The notes: a model not told the origin generated them from the sequence alone. A stretch of 64,000 bases of DNA from Pararge aegeria (GCF_905163445.1 NC_053202.1:8494001-8558000), one strand, 5' to 3'. Positions 49,201 to 62,165 are shown, numbered from the stretch's first letter. Translations and numbers: made by a program.

Positions 49201-50169
49201 TTTATACTTAAGTACATTATATACTTAAATACGTTATATACTTAAGTACGTTATATACTTAAGTATGTTATATACTTAAATACGTTTTATACTTAAATAC
49301 ATTATATACTTAAGTACGTTATATACTTATGTACGTTATTTACTTAAATACATTAAATACTTAAGTACATTATATACTTAAATACATTATATACTTAAGG
49401 ACGTTATATACTTTAGCACATTTTATACTTATGGACGTTATATACTTAAGTACATTATATACTTAAGTACATTATATACTTAAGTTTCTATATTATAATC
49501 GATATCAAAAATATCTATATTATGATCGATATCTATCATAATATTGATATCGTTATATCGATATCAATATTGATATCGATATTGACATCGATTAAAATCG
49601 ATATAAATATCGATAATAATATCGATTTCGATATTGATATTGAAATTGATAAAAATATCGATATTATGATCGATATCTATCATAATATCGATATCGTAAT
49701 ATCGTAATATCGATATCGATATTAAAATTGATAAAAATATCGATATTATGATCGATATCTATCATAATATCGATATCGTAATATCGTAATATCGATATAA
49801 ATATCGATATAAATATCGATATTATGAATATAAGAACATTCGAAATATAGATAATATATCGAAATCGATTACAATATCGATATTATGATCTATATCGATA
49901 TCGATATCGATATTAAAATCGATGTCAGTATCGATATCGATATCAATATCGATATTATGGTTTATATCTATATCGATATTTACATCGATTTGAATATCGA
50001 TATTGATATAGATATAGATCATAATATCGATATCGATATTAAAATCGATGTCAGTACATTATATACATAAGTTCATTATATACTTAAATACGTTATTTAT
50101 TTAAGTACATTATATACTTAAATACATTATATACTTAAGTACATTTTTTAACTAATGTACGTTATATAC

Positions 50170-51870
50170 TTAAGAACATTATATAATTAAACGTATAATT
50201 TATGTAAAATCGATGTCAGTATCGATATCGATATAACGATATTACGATATCGATATTATGATAGATACCGATCATAATATCGATATTTTTATCAATTTTA
50301 ATTTCGATATCGAAATAGATAATAATATCGATATCGATACTGACATCAAATTTAATATCGATATCGATATCATTAAAATCGATGTCAATATCGATATCGT
50401 AATCGATACTGACATCGATTTTAATATCGATATCGATATTATTAAAATCGATATCGATATCATTAAAATCGATATTGACATCGATTTGAATATCGATATT
50501 GATATAGATATAGATCATAATATCGATATCGATATTAAAATCGATGTCATATACTTAACTACGTTATATACTTAAATACGTTATATACTTAAGTACATTA
50601 TATACTTAAATACATTATATACTTTAGTATTTTATATACTTAAGTACGTTATATACTTAAGTACATCATATACTTAAGTACACTATCTACTTAAGTACAT
50701 TATTTACTTATGTACGTTATATACTTAAGTTCATTATATACTTAAATACGTTATTTATTTAAGTACATTATATACTTAAATACATTATATACTTAAGTAC
50801 ATTTTTTAACTAATGTACGTTATATACTTAAGAACATTATATAATTAAACGTATAATTTATGTAAAATCGATGTCAGTATCGATATCGATATAACGATAT
50901 TACGATATCGATATTATGATAGATACCGATCATAATATCGATATTTTTATCAATTTTAATTTCGATATCGAAATAGATAATAATATCGATATCGATACTG
51001 ACATCAATTTTAATATCGATATCGATATCATTAAAATCGATGTCAATATCGATATCGTAATCGATACTGACATCGATTTTAATATCGATATCGATATTAT
51101 TAAAATCGATATCGATATCATTAAAATCGATATTGACATCGATTTGAATATCGATATTGATATAGATATAGATCATAATATCGATATCGATATTAAAATC
51201 GATGTCATATACTTAACTACGTTATATACTTAAATACGTTATATACTTAAGTACATTATATACTTAAATACATTATATACTTTAGTATTTTATATACTTA
51301 AGTACGTTATATACTTAAGTACATCATATACTTAAGTACACTATCTACTTAAGTACATTATTTACTTATGTACGTTATATACTTAAGTACATTATATACT
51401 TAAGTACATTATATACTTAAGTACGTTATATACTTAAATACATTATATACTTAAGTACATTATATACTTAAGTACATTATATACTTAAGAACATTATATA
51501 ATTAAACGTATAATTTATGTAAAATCGATGTCAGTATCGATATCGATATAACGATATTACGATATCGATATTATGATAGATACCGATCATAATATCGATA
51601 TTTTTATCAATTTTAATTTCGATATCAATATAGATAATAATATCGATATCGATACTGACATCAATTTTAATATCGATATCGATATCATTAAAATCGATGT
51701 CAATATCGATATCGATATCGATACTGACATCGATTTTAATATCGATATCGATATTATTAAAATCGATATCGATATCATTAAAATCGATATTGACAACGAT
51801 TTGAATATCGATATTGATATAGATATAGATCATAATATCGATATCGATATTAAAATCGATGTCATATACT
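50170..51870 (-). repeat. Higher-order repeat, ~658-bp period
   Basis: Equivalent blocks start at 50216, 50874 and 51531 (steps 658 and 657). Each unit is a reverse 17-bp tract, the 'acgtataatttatgtaaa' junction and a type-1 block ending 'aatcgatgtcatatacttaa'. A related, more diverged unit is at 48660-48945. Confidence 0.92.
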
Positions 51871-53686
51871 TAACTACGTTATATACTTAAATACGTTATA
51901 TACTTAAATACATTATATACTTAAGTACATTATATACTTAAGGACGTTATACACTTAAGTACATTATATACTTATGGACGTTATATACTTAAGTACATTA
52001 TATACTTAAGAACATTATATACTTAAGTACGTTATATACTTAAGTTCATTATATACTTAAGTACATTATATACTTAAGTACGTTATATACTTAAGTACGC
52101 TTTATACTTTAATACATTATATACTTAAGTACGTTATATACTTAAATACATTCTATACTTAAGTACATTTTATACTTAAGTACATTATATACTTAAATAC
52201 GTTATATACTTAAGTACGTTATATACTGAAGTATGTTATATACTTAAATACGTTTTATACTTAAATACATTATATACTTAAGTACGTTATATACTTATGT
52301 ACGTTATTTACTTAAATACATTAAATACTTAAGTACATTATATACTTAAATACATTATATACTTAAATACATTATATACTTAAGTACATTTTTTAACTAA
52401 TGTACGTTATTTACTTAAATACATTATCTACTTAAGTACATTATTTACTTATGTACGTTATTTACTTAAAAAAGTTATATACTTACGTACATTATATACT
52501 TAAGAACATTATATACTTAAATACATTATATACTTACGTATGTTATATACTTAAATACATTATATACTTAAGTACACTATATACTTAAGTTCATTATATA
52601 CTTAAGTACATTATATACTTAAGTACGTTATATACTTAAATACATTATATACTTAAGTACATTATATACTTAAGTACATTATATACTTAAGAACATTATA
52701 TAATTAAACGTATAATTTATGTAAAATCGATGTCAGTATCGATATCGATATTGATATCGATATAACGATATTACGATATCGATATAACGATATTACGATA
52801 TCGATATTATGATAGATACCGATCATAATATCGATATTTGTATCAATTTTAATTTCGATATCGATATAGATAATAATATCGATATCGATACTGACATCGA
52901 TTTTAATATCGATATCAATATCATTAAAATCGATGTCAATATCGATATCGATATCGATACTGACATCGATTTTAATATCGATATCGATATCATTAAAATC
53001 GATGTCAATATCGATATCGATATCGATACTGACATCGATTTTAATATCGATATCGATACCGATATTAAAGTTGATAAAAATATCGATATTATGATCGATA
53101 TCTATCATAATATCGATATCGTAATATCGTAATATCGATATTTATATCGATATAATGATTTATATCTATATCGATATTGACATCGATTTGAATATCGATA
53201 TTGATATAGATATAGATCATAATATCGACATCGATATTAAAATCGATGTCATATACTATAGTACGTTATATACTTAAATACGTTATATACTTAAGTACAT
53301 TATATACTTAAATACATTATATACTTAAATACATTATATACTTTAGTATTTTATATACTTAAGTACGTTATATACTTAAGTACATTATATACTTATGGAC
53401 GTTATATACTTAAGTACATTATATACTTATGGACGTTATATACTTAAGTACATTATATACTTAAGTACATTATATACTTAAGTGCATTACATACTTACGT
53501 ACATTATATACTTAAGAACATTATATACTTAAATACATTATATACTTAAGTACATTATTTACTTATGTACGTTATTTCCTTAAATACATTAAATACTTAA
53601 GTACATTATATACTTAAATACATTATATACTTAAATACATTATATACTTAAGTACATTATATACTTAAATACGTAATTTAATGCAA

Positions 53687-54600
53687 TTTTACCAAATGTA
53701 AAGAAAGTTAATAAAAATATAATAATAAATGGAGAATCACTACAAATGGAAGATTCCACAGTTTTTCTGGGCATGACCTTGGATTGTAAGCTTCAGTGGG
53801 GTACCCGTATAGATACACTAGCAGGTAAACTAAGCTCGGCTGCCTACGCCTTCAGGAAAATTAGACAGATTACTGACGTAGAAGCAGCAAGACTTGTTTA
53901 CTTCGCGTACTTTCATAGTGTGATGTCTTACGGGATCTTATTATGGGGCAAAGCTGCTGATATTGAAACTATATTCATATTGCAGAAAAGAGCTGTACGG
54001 TCAATATATAAACTTAAATCACGTGAATCCCTCCGTGAAAAATTTAAAGAAATTGGTATACCTACTTACGGTAGCCTCACAATACATTTATAACAATACA
54101 GTATTTGTAAGACAACATATTAGTCTTTATAAGCAAAAAGTGGATATAAACAGTCGACTTACAAGAAATGGTCATAAATTAGTGACATCTGCATATCGTC
54201 TGCGAAAGGTGTAGAAGTCATTTGTGGGATTGAGTATACGCTATTATAATATGATTCCTAAGGTAATTTTGGACCTACCAATGCATAAGTTAAAAGAATG
54301 TGTTAAAACACATTCATTACAGCGAGGTTATTATACAATTGATGAGTTTCTTAATGACAAGGTTGCTTGGAAGCATCCGGCTCCGCTTTCATCTCTCACA
54401 AGATAGAAAAATGAATGTTAAAATGTAAAATGTAAATTTTTGATGTTGGAAAAGAGCAACTGCTGAGTTTCTTGCCGGCTTCTTCTCGGTAGAATCTGCC
54501 TTCCGAACCGGTGGTAGAGTCACTACACACGGACAGTTTAGACGTTTCAAAAGTGCTTGTATTAGGCCTACTTGAAATAAATTAATTTTGAATTTTGAAT
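53687..54600 (+). pseudogene. Family Z non-LTR fragment at the right edge of the satellite
   Basis: Covers the ORF2 C-terminal region (FLGMTLDCKLQW to the end) and the 3' UTR with a TTTTGAAT tail. Broken by a one-base insertion near 54066 (frame moves from 53746-54093 to the frame ending 54214), by a TAG at 54212-54214 where the copy at 26541 has a Gln codon, and continuing at 54224-54406. The satellite stops exactly at its 5' side. Confidence 0.9.
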
Positions 54601-55697
54601 AAATGAATTAGTTAAACTCGATTTAAGAGATAGCTATCTGACGTTGTCTTGCAATAAGCTTTATTTGAATTCGCTATATTGCACCTACAGTATTCATATC
54701 CTATTAATAAACAGATCTTGATAAAAATGCCTTGAAAGTTACCTCTTTCGTTGGTACAGTACTACTGTTGTATTAATTTTCTGTTTGTACATTTGTAGAT
54801 ATATTAACAGTGTGAAATATAAGATTTGCAATTAAACAAACAATTTTATTTTAAATTCTTTATTTGTACGAGTCATTTGACGGACATGAAACTATATGGA
54901 AAATATAACGAAATATAAGGAGGTATAAACAGTAAATAATAAAATACTAAATAATGTATAAGGCAAATGATGAAATATTTAAATATTATACAGTTGTATA
55001 AAGTGATAATAAAACGATATTATAAATTACATAATACTATAGCAAACTAAGAATTAATGAGTAACATGATAAACTATGAGATAAATGAGAATATTAAAGA
55101 TACGATAGTAAAATAAGATGGTAATACCTATTAACAAAGTAAAATTAAAAGGCAAAATTATACAGCACTAAAATCATGAATACGTAAAATAATAATTATA
55201 TACAATATTTACAAAATATACATCATAGCTTTACATAAAATAAAATAAATCTTCTAGTTATATAAAATATAGGTAATCTAAAATAAAAATGATATAATAA
55301 TATAATAATACATTATAAAATATATATTATTAGGACTTACGGAAAAGGACTAGGACTAGATCACAAAGATATAGTAACAAGTATAATAAAATATTTGTTT
55401 AAAACAAAATACACAAATACGGATACCGTATAGGGTCTGAAAAGAATATACTAATATAGTATAACAAGAGGGGATCATACAAACTCAGAACATTTTTCGG
55501 AAAACAAAAACAACAAATTAATCGTTCATTACCACCCCTTACAAAGGGGCTTCGATTAATAAATATTCAATAAATATCCTTAAAACTATCAAATAAATAA
55601 CTCATAACGCACGCTTTATATTCGAGTTTTCGTTCGTATACTTAAGCAAATAAATAAGGCCTAAGAGTGCTCCTTGTGCTACTCTCCTTTTTTGGCC
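54601..55697. other. A+T-rich 3' flank of Osiris gene B
   Basis: No gene seen. Very A/T-rich with many ATAATA-type runs, and probably contains the 3' UTR of gene B. No polyadenylation site fixed. Confidence 0.45.
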
Positions 55698-56020
55698 TTA
55701 ATCGGATTTAATGTGACCGGAGTAGGCTAAGTTTTGTGCCTCATCAATTGATCTGCCCCAACCGTGTCCACTGCTAGCATAGTGTTCTTCGTGGTGTGGG
55801 TGAGCAACGACTTCATAGCTAGTTTCATGGTGTTTGCTGGCAAGAAGCTTCTTTAGAGCAATAATACCAGCAACGAGAAGAGAAATCTTGGCTAAGAGGA
55901 CAGCTTTAGCGGCTGCGAAGGCGATGATACCGAGGAACAGGGGAATGAGTGCCAAGATCTTGAGCTTAGCGATGGCTAAGAGGGGAATGAGCTGCTTGAG
56001 CTTCTTCTTTTTGCCTCGAG
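55698..56020 (-). CDS. Osiris gene B exon 3
   Basis: 323 bp from the acceptor CAG (complement 56021-56023) to TAA at 55698-55700. Encodes RGKKKKLKQLIPLL, the hydrophobic core and AQNLAYSGHIKSD. The acceptor was preferred to an upstream in-frame ATG because the frame before it has no family sequence and a T-rich tract precedes CAG. Confidence 0.92.
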
Positions 56021-59000
56021 CTGAAAAAAACGTAAGTAAATTTGAATCAATTGTAACATTATTTCTTAAAAACGTAGGTAGAGTTACCATGAAGCTGAAT
56101 TTTTATGTGTTTCAAATTAAAGCTAACATTATTTATTACTTCAATCACTACTGTACCATGATCATCGGAAAATTCTTTAATCTATACTGATTACTAATTT
56201 ATTAAAAAATGTTCGCTTTAAGGCATCATTGTTAGTAAGCTAAAAAATTTAAATAACGTGAAAGTCACTAGTATTATTTTTATGTTTAAAACCTTAAGTC
56301 ATTCTTGTAACGCTCATTTTATTCAAGATTTCTTAAGATTCTAGAATTTTACGTCCTACCAGAATATTATAACTACATAAATAAAAATTGTGTTATTTCA
56401 TTCTCTCTAAAATACAACTTATATGACACAAATATTAATGTAGGTTCATTTTTTATAATTTGAAGAGAAAGAAAGAAAGCACATTAGTTTGTGCTGCAAT
56501 ATTAACAGGGATACACGAAACAAATTAAAGTAGTTAAACTAAGTTACAACTGAAACTATGAAATCCATCCAATCCATATCCAATTTTAATCAAACAAATA
56601 TTTAGATAACATGTCTATAATCGTTTCTATGAACGAAATGGTTTGTGCCTAGCAGTGGTACATTAACAGGCTTTGGATGATAACGATCAAGATCCATATG
56701 GTTTGTATTATATTGACGGTAACTCTGATATTAAACTTTATCAAGCTCGACTTATGTGAATCAACCTTTACTGATACAGATATGATTGGAAACTTAATGA
56801 TATCATTTTGATTGACCATTACGATACGTCATATCCACAATTTAGTTGCACAAAGTATAACACCGATCATCGAAGTGGCAGATCAACTTTCTTTAAAAGA
56901 AGACTGTCTGGGAGTGGCCTGCTATGGGCCGATTTCTCGATGACTCGCAAGGAAACCTGTTCTCTCTTGAAAGCTCGAAAGGACTTTGAACGGAAGCGTC
57001 TAATGACCGTAGGAGGAATGTACCACTTTCATGGCCTAGTGCGGATCCGTAATAATATGTTGACCACGTAGTAGGCACGTGGTTCGTGTATTGATTGTAT
57101 GAGAACGGAATGTCGTATTGGTTTTATGAATGAACGATTTGATTATGTATATAGGATTATAGTGTTTCTACAAATTATTATGCCGTCGGTTCATAGTCTA
57201 TATTCCTTGGAACGTTATTTTGTCGTGCTACTGTTAGGCGATTTTATACTATGTATGTCAACACATGTGTTCCAATACTTAAAGAAGTTTTGGTATGATG
57301 TTAAATGAGCTTTTAGCTACGGTGTTATACTATTGTATCATTATACTATTATATTATAACATGACTTTAATTGACCTTTTGTATTCAAGAATGCTTACAA
57401 GTTTAAAGCGCGTAAAGATTCTAAATTCTAGATCAGAAGTTAAATTTCAATATTGTACAAGTTCACATCACATTCTTAGTAATTTTATAATTATGTCGAT
57501 AAGTATTTATAATTTATTATTTTTAACAAATGTAATATTATAATAATCTTGGAAAAAACGAAAATACTTAGGGCTTATTATATATTTTATGTATACGTTT
57601 ATTAATTATGTACATAGTATAACATATTGTTATAATATGTAGCATCGTCGGAAAAAATACGAATTATATTTCTAATTTTTAAAAAACTAGAGGCGTAGTA
57701 ACCTCACCGTTAAAATATTGACTACACTACACTACAATATTATTGAAAATATTCACTCCTACAAAAATAAAATCTGATGTATAATATTATAGTCCGAAAA
57801 AATAAGAACGATTTAACGTGTCGAAACGGAAAGTTTTCTAGAGTATCATGTATTATTCATGACATTATTAAAATATGATTCGTATTATTATGATATTATA
57901 AGATTTCTAATGAGCTTTGCTGATAGACATTCACCGTTAAGTGAAATGGGACCTCTAGTTAGTGTACAAGTACAACACGTGAATGGACTTTCAATGTTCA
58001 ACATATTATACGTTGAGTTTCCCTTCTTTGTTCAAATAAATTAACTCGCTAAACTATCTAAGGTCAAATAATGCGCTTCCGTTTATGATGATATGAGTTT
58101 ACCATCTTTTATAGTTATTTTGTCATTTATTTCTACTTATTATCCTTAGAAATGTATAATGTCAAAAAATTCCAAATTCATAATTCATTTGTTTCAAGTA
58201 GGCCTACTTTATAAGCACTTTTGAAGTATGTCTATTTGTAGTGACTCTACCACCGGTTTGAAAAGCAGACTCTACCAGTAAGAAACTCAGTAGTTACTCT
58301 TATATTAATTTATTCTATGAATCCTATGTTATCGTTATATTGTATATTTATCACATTTTCCAAATTATAATTTATTCATATATGTAGTTCGCAACGTTGA
58401 ACCTAAATAAAGCATAATGCATCTGCTGTTTAAAAGGAAAAGTGTTGCGGTCTCAGATTGATTAAATATGAACGACAGCGTCATGGCAAAACGATAAATC
58501 GTGAGTCCGACCGTCAACGATCATAATAAAGTTTTAGGGTTCCTTCATCGATATTTGTGCACAGTTTTATTTCATTAATTTTATATTTTTATTTAAGTGT
58601 TTAGTTTTTACTAGGTGAAAATATAATTACTGGACATTTTTGCTATAATTTAAAAAAACAAAATTTAGAAAAGAATAAGAGACGTCACAATGACATAGAT
58701 TCTAGTTATTATAACAAACAGTAAATAAAATCCGTTCGAAAAGACAATGAAACAGTATCTAACGTCTATAAAAGGAACCAGCAGTTGGATTTTAATCATA
58801 GTAGTTACGATGGCAAAAATGAAATTATATTATAAAGTTATTAAAAGAAATGGAAAAGTTTACTTTGTACTGAAAAATCACGAGCTTTTAAAGAATAGAT
58901 GCTTGTTATGATGATAAAATACTTTATCAAATATATATAAAAACATATATTTATTGTAACAATATAACAGTAGGTTGACTTCTAAAATGTATTTAAACAA

Positions 59001-60221
59001 AAACCGTTCACACTTAACCAAACCGCAGTAAAAGTTTTGCTCCATTTTTAACATTGTGTTAATTCAACTTTAATTAACGAGTCATCTCTTTTATTTAGTT
59101 TCCCCTGACCTACTTTAATTTTATTTACTTACTTTTATTTTATTTCACCACCTTTTGTTTCTTTCTTTGCTTTTATTTCATAACGAGCTTATGTAAGATC
59201 GTGATTGTGCTTAAAAACGAAAGTTCGCGATTCATGTTTACGGTTAACCAAACTTTAAACCATATTAAGGATTTTTAATGTAATTTAAAAATCCGCTATA
59301 AAATCAGTAACGAGAGTTAATGTTATTACTGAGTCTTTATCAGCTTTTTGTATTAATTTATTCTCCTATTTATGACGAACAATTACATTTTAATCAACTT
59401 TAAAACACATACCTTCTTCAAGAGAACGCTTCATGCCTTCAACTGCTGAAGATGGTAGACGGAATTGGATCACATGGTTTTCCAGGAAGTCTGCAGCCGA
59501 GTCAACCAGTCTGGACTCCACTTGCGCCTCCCTAATCTTCGGCTCGTCTGCTAAGGGCTCGTAAGCTCTCGCGGATCTTGGTGATCCAGTTCCCAAAAGG
59601 GTTACACCTTCAACCAGATTCATCTCGCGGGCTGATGATAAACTCTCCACATATTTCATCGCTTTTTCCTGAAACCAAAAATTCTAAATTTAGCAAAGAA
59701 ATAACGATCACGAAAATAGTGACTTATTGATACGTAAATTTATACAATAATAATCTAATTAGCCCACTTAAGTGTTTAAATTATAAGAGTGACATTATTT
59801 TATGACTGATGACACGAATTTTGCACGTAAGGAGAGAATTTGAAAAATCTAAAGTCACCTAAAATTGTGTCAATTTAAAATACACAATGATCAATTGATG
59901 CAAATTTTAACTATTCCTCAAATTTTAACCACATGTCTATAAAATTTGCCTCATAACAAACTGTCTTTCGTAAATACGTATTAAAGATAGCGTTTGGTCT
60001 GATACCGGGCACATGAAAGGATACGAGATAATTTATCACGATACACTTAATTCACTTTAAATCACACACACCTTTAAGCACAAGGACACATCTCCGTCAA
60101 CGCACTCTTTGACAACTCCGATGACGCTTCCGACTAGGCCGGGGTCGTTCGCCTCCTTATCCAGGGCCGGCATCGCCCGGGCCCCGGCTATCAGAAATAG
60201 GACAAATGCGTAAAGCCTCAT
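55698..60221 (-). CDS. Osiris family protein (gene B), three exons, 242 aa
   Basis: Joined from exons 60072-60221, 59413-59668 and 55698-56020 on the minus strand. The introns have GT/AG ends and phases 0 and 1, the same as gene A. The signal peptide (MRLYAFVLFLIAGARA, cut before MP) is followed by the C-x7-C pair (residues 40-48), the GSPRSAR middle segment, a lysine run (139-142), a DUF1676-type hydrophobic core with IPLFLGIIAFA (about 155-192), a His-rich segment (HHETSY to HHEEHY) and AQNLAY (230-235). Like other Osiris proteins it is probably a secretory-pathway or membrane-associated protein of cuticle-forming cells; this is family knowledge, not visible here. Gene A lies downstream on the same strand, 50 kb away. 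Confidence 0.9.
56021..59412 (-). other. Intron 2 of Osiris gene B
   Basis: 3392 bp, A+T-rich. A less A/T-rich patch at about 56880-57090 gives open frames on both strands but no family features. Contains a family Z 3' fragment at 58170-58300. No nested gene seen. Confidence 0.75.
58170..58300 (-). mobile_element. Family Z non-LTR 3' fragment in intron 2 of gene B
   Basis: Reverse complement of the family 3' end: 'ttcatttgtttcaagtaggc', 'gtgactctaccaccggttt' and 'agaaactcagtagttactc'. Same strand as the host gene. Confidence 0.82.
59413..59668 (-). CDS. Osiris gene B exon 2
   Basis: 256 bp from the acceptor CAG (complement 59669-59671) to a GTATGTG donor (complement 59412-59406). Begins EKAMKY and contains GTGSPRSARAYEPL. 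It ends after one base of a split Ala codon completed by exon 3. Confidence 0.9.
59669..60071 (-). other. Intron 1 of Osiris gene B
   Basis: 403 bp with a GTGTGTG donor and a GGTTTCAG acceptor on the minus strand. No repeat or gene inside. Confidence 0.8.
60072..60221 (-). CDS. Osiris gene B exon 1
   Basis: 150 bp, 50 codons, ATG complementary to 60219-60221. Encodes the hydrophobic leader and the N-terminal cysteine pair, ending LCLK before a GTGTGTG donor. Gene A exon 1 also ends LCLK. More G+C-rich than the surroundings. Confidence 0.88.
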
Positions 60222-61989
60222 GTTGATTTACCACCCCTACGGAAATCCAACACAAAGTGTGGGCCTCGATGAATAAGCGGAGTGTTTTAAGCCAGCTACC
60301 CCACTACCGGCGGTCGCAAGAAAAGTGAACTTAAAGGCGGACGATTAAACTGGTACGGGCGAAATTGTTTTATGTTAATACGGGCACTTGACGTGTTTCA
60401 TTGCACTTGATTTCGGACTCTGATTCATCCTTCTATCGTTTATACGGTTCAGTTGGCTGGCCGTTACATGCGTGGGTGGTTTTACTATTAAATGCGTAAA
60501 ATTTTGTGTGAATGAATAATCTCGGTTTTTTGGCAGATATTCTGAAATTATATCTTTATAATAGAGTAAATTTTAATATCAAGGCTATTTTTGTATATAA
60601 TTTTTTTGATATAGAATAAAATTGTAATACAAAATTAAAAGGTAAAAAAATATATATACATTTACATATATCATTAATTTCTAGCTCTAATTATTTTAAT
60701 GATATAATTGTATATATATTGCTGTCTACGTATTTAATAAATCATAAATCTACGTAATATTTTAATGATTTATTAAATAATGACCTTTAAGAATAGCAAG
60801 AATTATTTGTCCTTCGTTAAAAAGATTTTGCAGCATTATTAGTTCAACTAAATTAATAGTTTAAGTATTACGTTCTGTCTTGTTTTTATTTAAGTAATAT
60901 ATAGTTTGACGTTGTAAAACATTCAATTTGGTCGACATTCTCGCAATATAGAGGTTTTATGATACAATAATATTAATGCTATGCTTAATACCTAATTCAA
61001 GAAGTTAATTTTCATGGAGTGTGAATTTTTTATGTTTTCTAGTACCTACTCCAAAAAGTGGAGCGGTTTTTATTTAACAAATAGTACATAGAAGTAAGTT
61101 TATTTTGACCTGTATAATGGCTTTACCACGTACTGAAAGCTATTCAAAATCATTAATTGTTCATTATACAGATCAGCGTTTTCACTCTTATTTTTAACTC
61201 TCTATTCTAGTTAGGTAATGTTTTTAATAATATGAAATACTAAAAGATCGCTCTCTTCACCAAATTATACAATATAATAATTATTTTAATTAATTTAAAT
61301 TTCTCTCTAAATTAAGAACTACGGAAAAAAATTCTAATAATGTACCTTGTATATTATATACATTATTTGGATGTTAAAATAATCTAATTTTCTAGAAGAG
61401 GCTATGTTCTTTATATACGGCTATACTTAGAGTGACATTAATACCGACTTTGTTAAATACAATAAATTCTTGACTAAACTTAGAAATACTATAAAAATTG
61501 TGCTTTTATTTTTCACAAATAAACAAAGTGAAAAGGATTGCACTACTGACTACAGACCTGTTAATTAATAACCCAAATTGGCACTATTTTTACCGATTTT
61601 TATCCCAACTTAACTTTTGATTTGACATATGCAAATAAAAACATTAACAGTGTCGAAAATACACCTTGAGAGCGGCTGGTAAATCTGTGCCATATTGCCA
61701 TACTCATGTATAACCGTAACATGTTATTTAACAAGTCTCTGATCAATTATGCACTAGATATACATTCCAATAAAAATTGTAGCACAAAAAAGATTCGATT
61801 TTATTTATTACTGTTCGCAGTTCGGAGCTGACTGTTTAAAAATATTTAATGTTACTCAATATAGTAACTATTTTGTGCTATCGAAAATAAAAATTCTCTC
61901 AGTTTTATTGTGCTTAAGTACGTTAAATACAAAAAAAGCGGACATAGAATTTGGGCTACGAATAATTCGGCCTGCTTTTCGGGGATAAG
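60222..61989. other. Upstream flank of Osiris gene B
   Basis: The first ~200 bp upstream of the gene B start is relatively G+C-rich and is the likely promoter region; no certain TATA box. The rest is A/T-rich without a gene or clear repeat. Confidence 0.4.
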
Positions 61990-62165
61990 AAATTCGCTGA
62001 GATATGTATATTTTAAAATAACACTTGCTATAAAGCGGTAAAGAAAACCTGCATGCCTGATAGCTCTCGATAGTGCTCTCAAATGCCTGTGAACTCTACC
62101 AATGTGCACTCGTCCAGCGTGGTAGACGTGGATGTGTATTGTCGTAGTATATTTATTTATGCTCG
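61990..62165 (-). mobile_element. SINE S2 fragment joined to a family V tail
   Basis: Contains 'aaacctgcatgcctgatagc' (S2 body) and 'cgtccagcgtggtagacgtg', directly followed by 'tgtgtattgtcgtagtatat' and (TTTA) from the V repeat. A composite of two repeats. Confidence 0.5.

Larger units (their letters stand above)
20698..53680. repeat. Giant composite satellite array
   Basis: Two repeat types alternate through about 33 kb, of which roughly 8.3 kb is inserted retroelements. Type 1 is degenerate ATCGAT/GATATC hexamer sequence (typical run gatatcgatattgatatcg) interspersed with variants such as ttaaaatcgatgtcag. Type 2 is tandem ~17-bp units (TATATAATGTACTTAAG or its reverse complement, with A, C and T variants). 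Block boundaries recur: tgacatcgat where type 2 meets type 1, and a conserved ~45-bp junction containing 'aaattatacgtttaatta'. Type 1 has period 6 and rarely forms stops, so it produces long Ile-Asp or Ser-Ile open frames in several frames on both strands. I treat none of these as genes. Confidence 0.97.

Noticed and set aside
20826..53132. Dozens of open frames encoding Ile-Asp, Ser-Ile or Asn-Ile repeats on both strands (up to 224 codons)
   Set aside because: They arise because ATCGAT/GATATC repeats have period 6 and rarely form stops in several frames. Overlapping frames on both strands are equally open, copies follow satellite boundaries, and there is no promoter, splice or domain evidence.
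20698..53680. CRISPR-like array or centromere
   Set aside because: Repeats are contiguous without unique spacers and the DNA is eukaryotic. Lepidopteran chromosomes are holocentric, so a satellite island alone gives no reason to call a centromere.
56808..57071. 87-codon ORF within intron 2 of gene B
   Set aside because: Open on both strands over the same less A/T-rich patch, without family features. Probably an unrecognised repeat.
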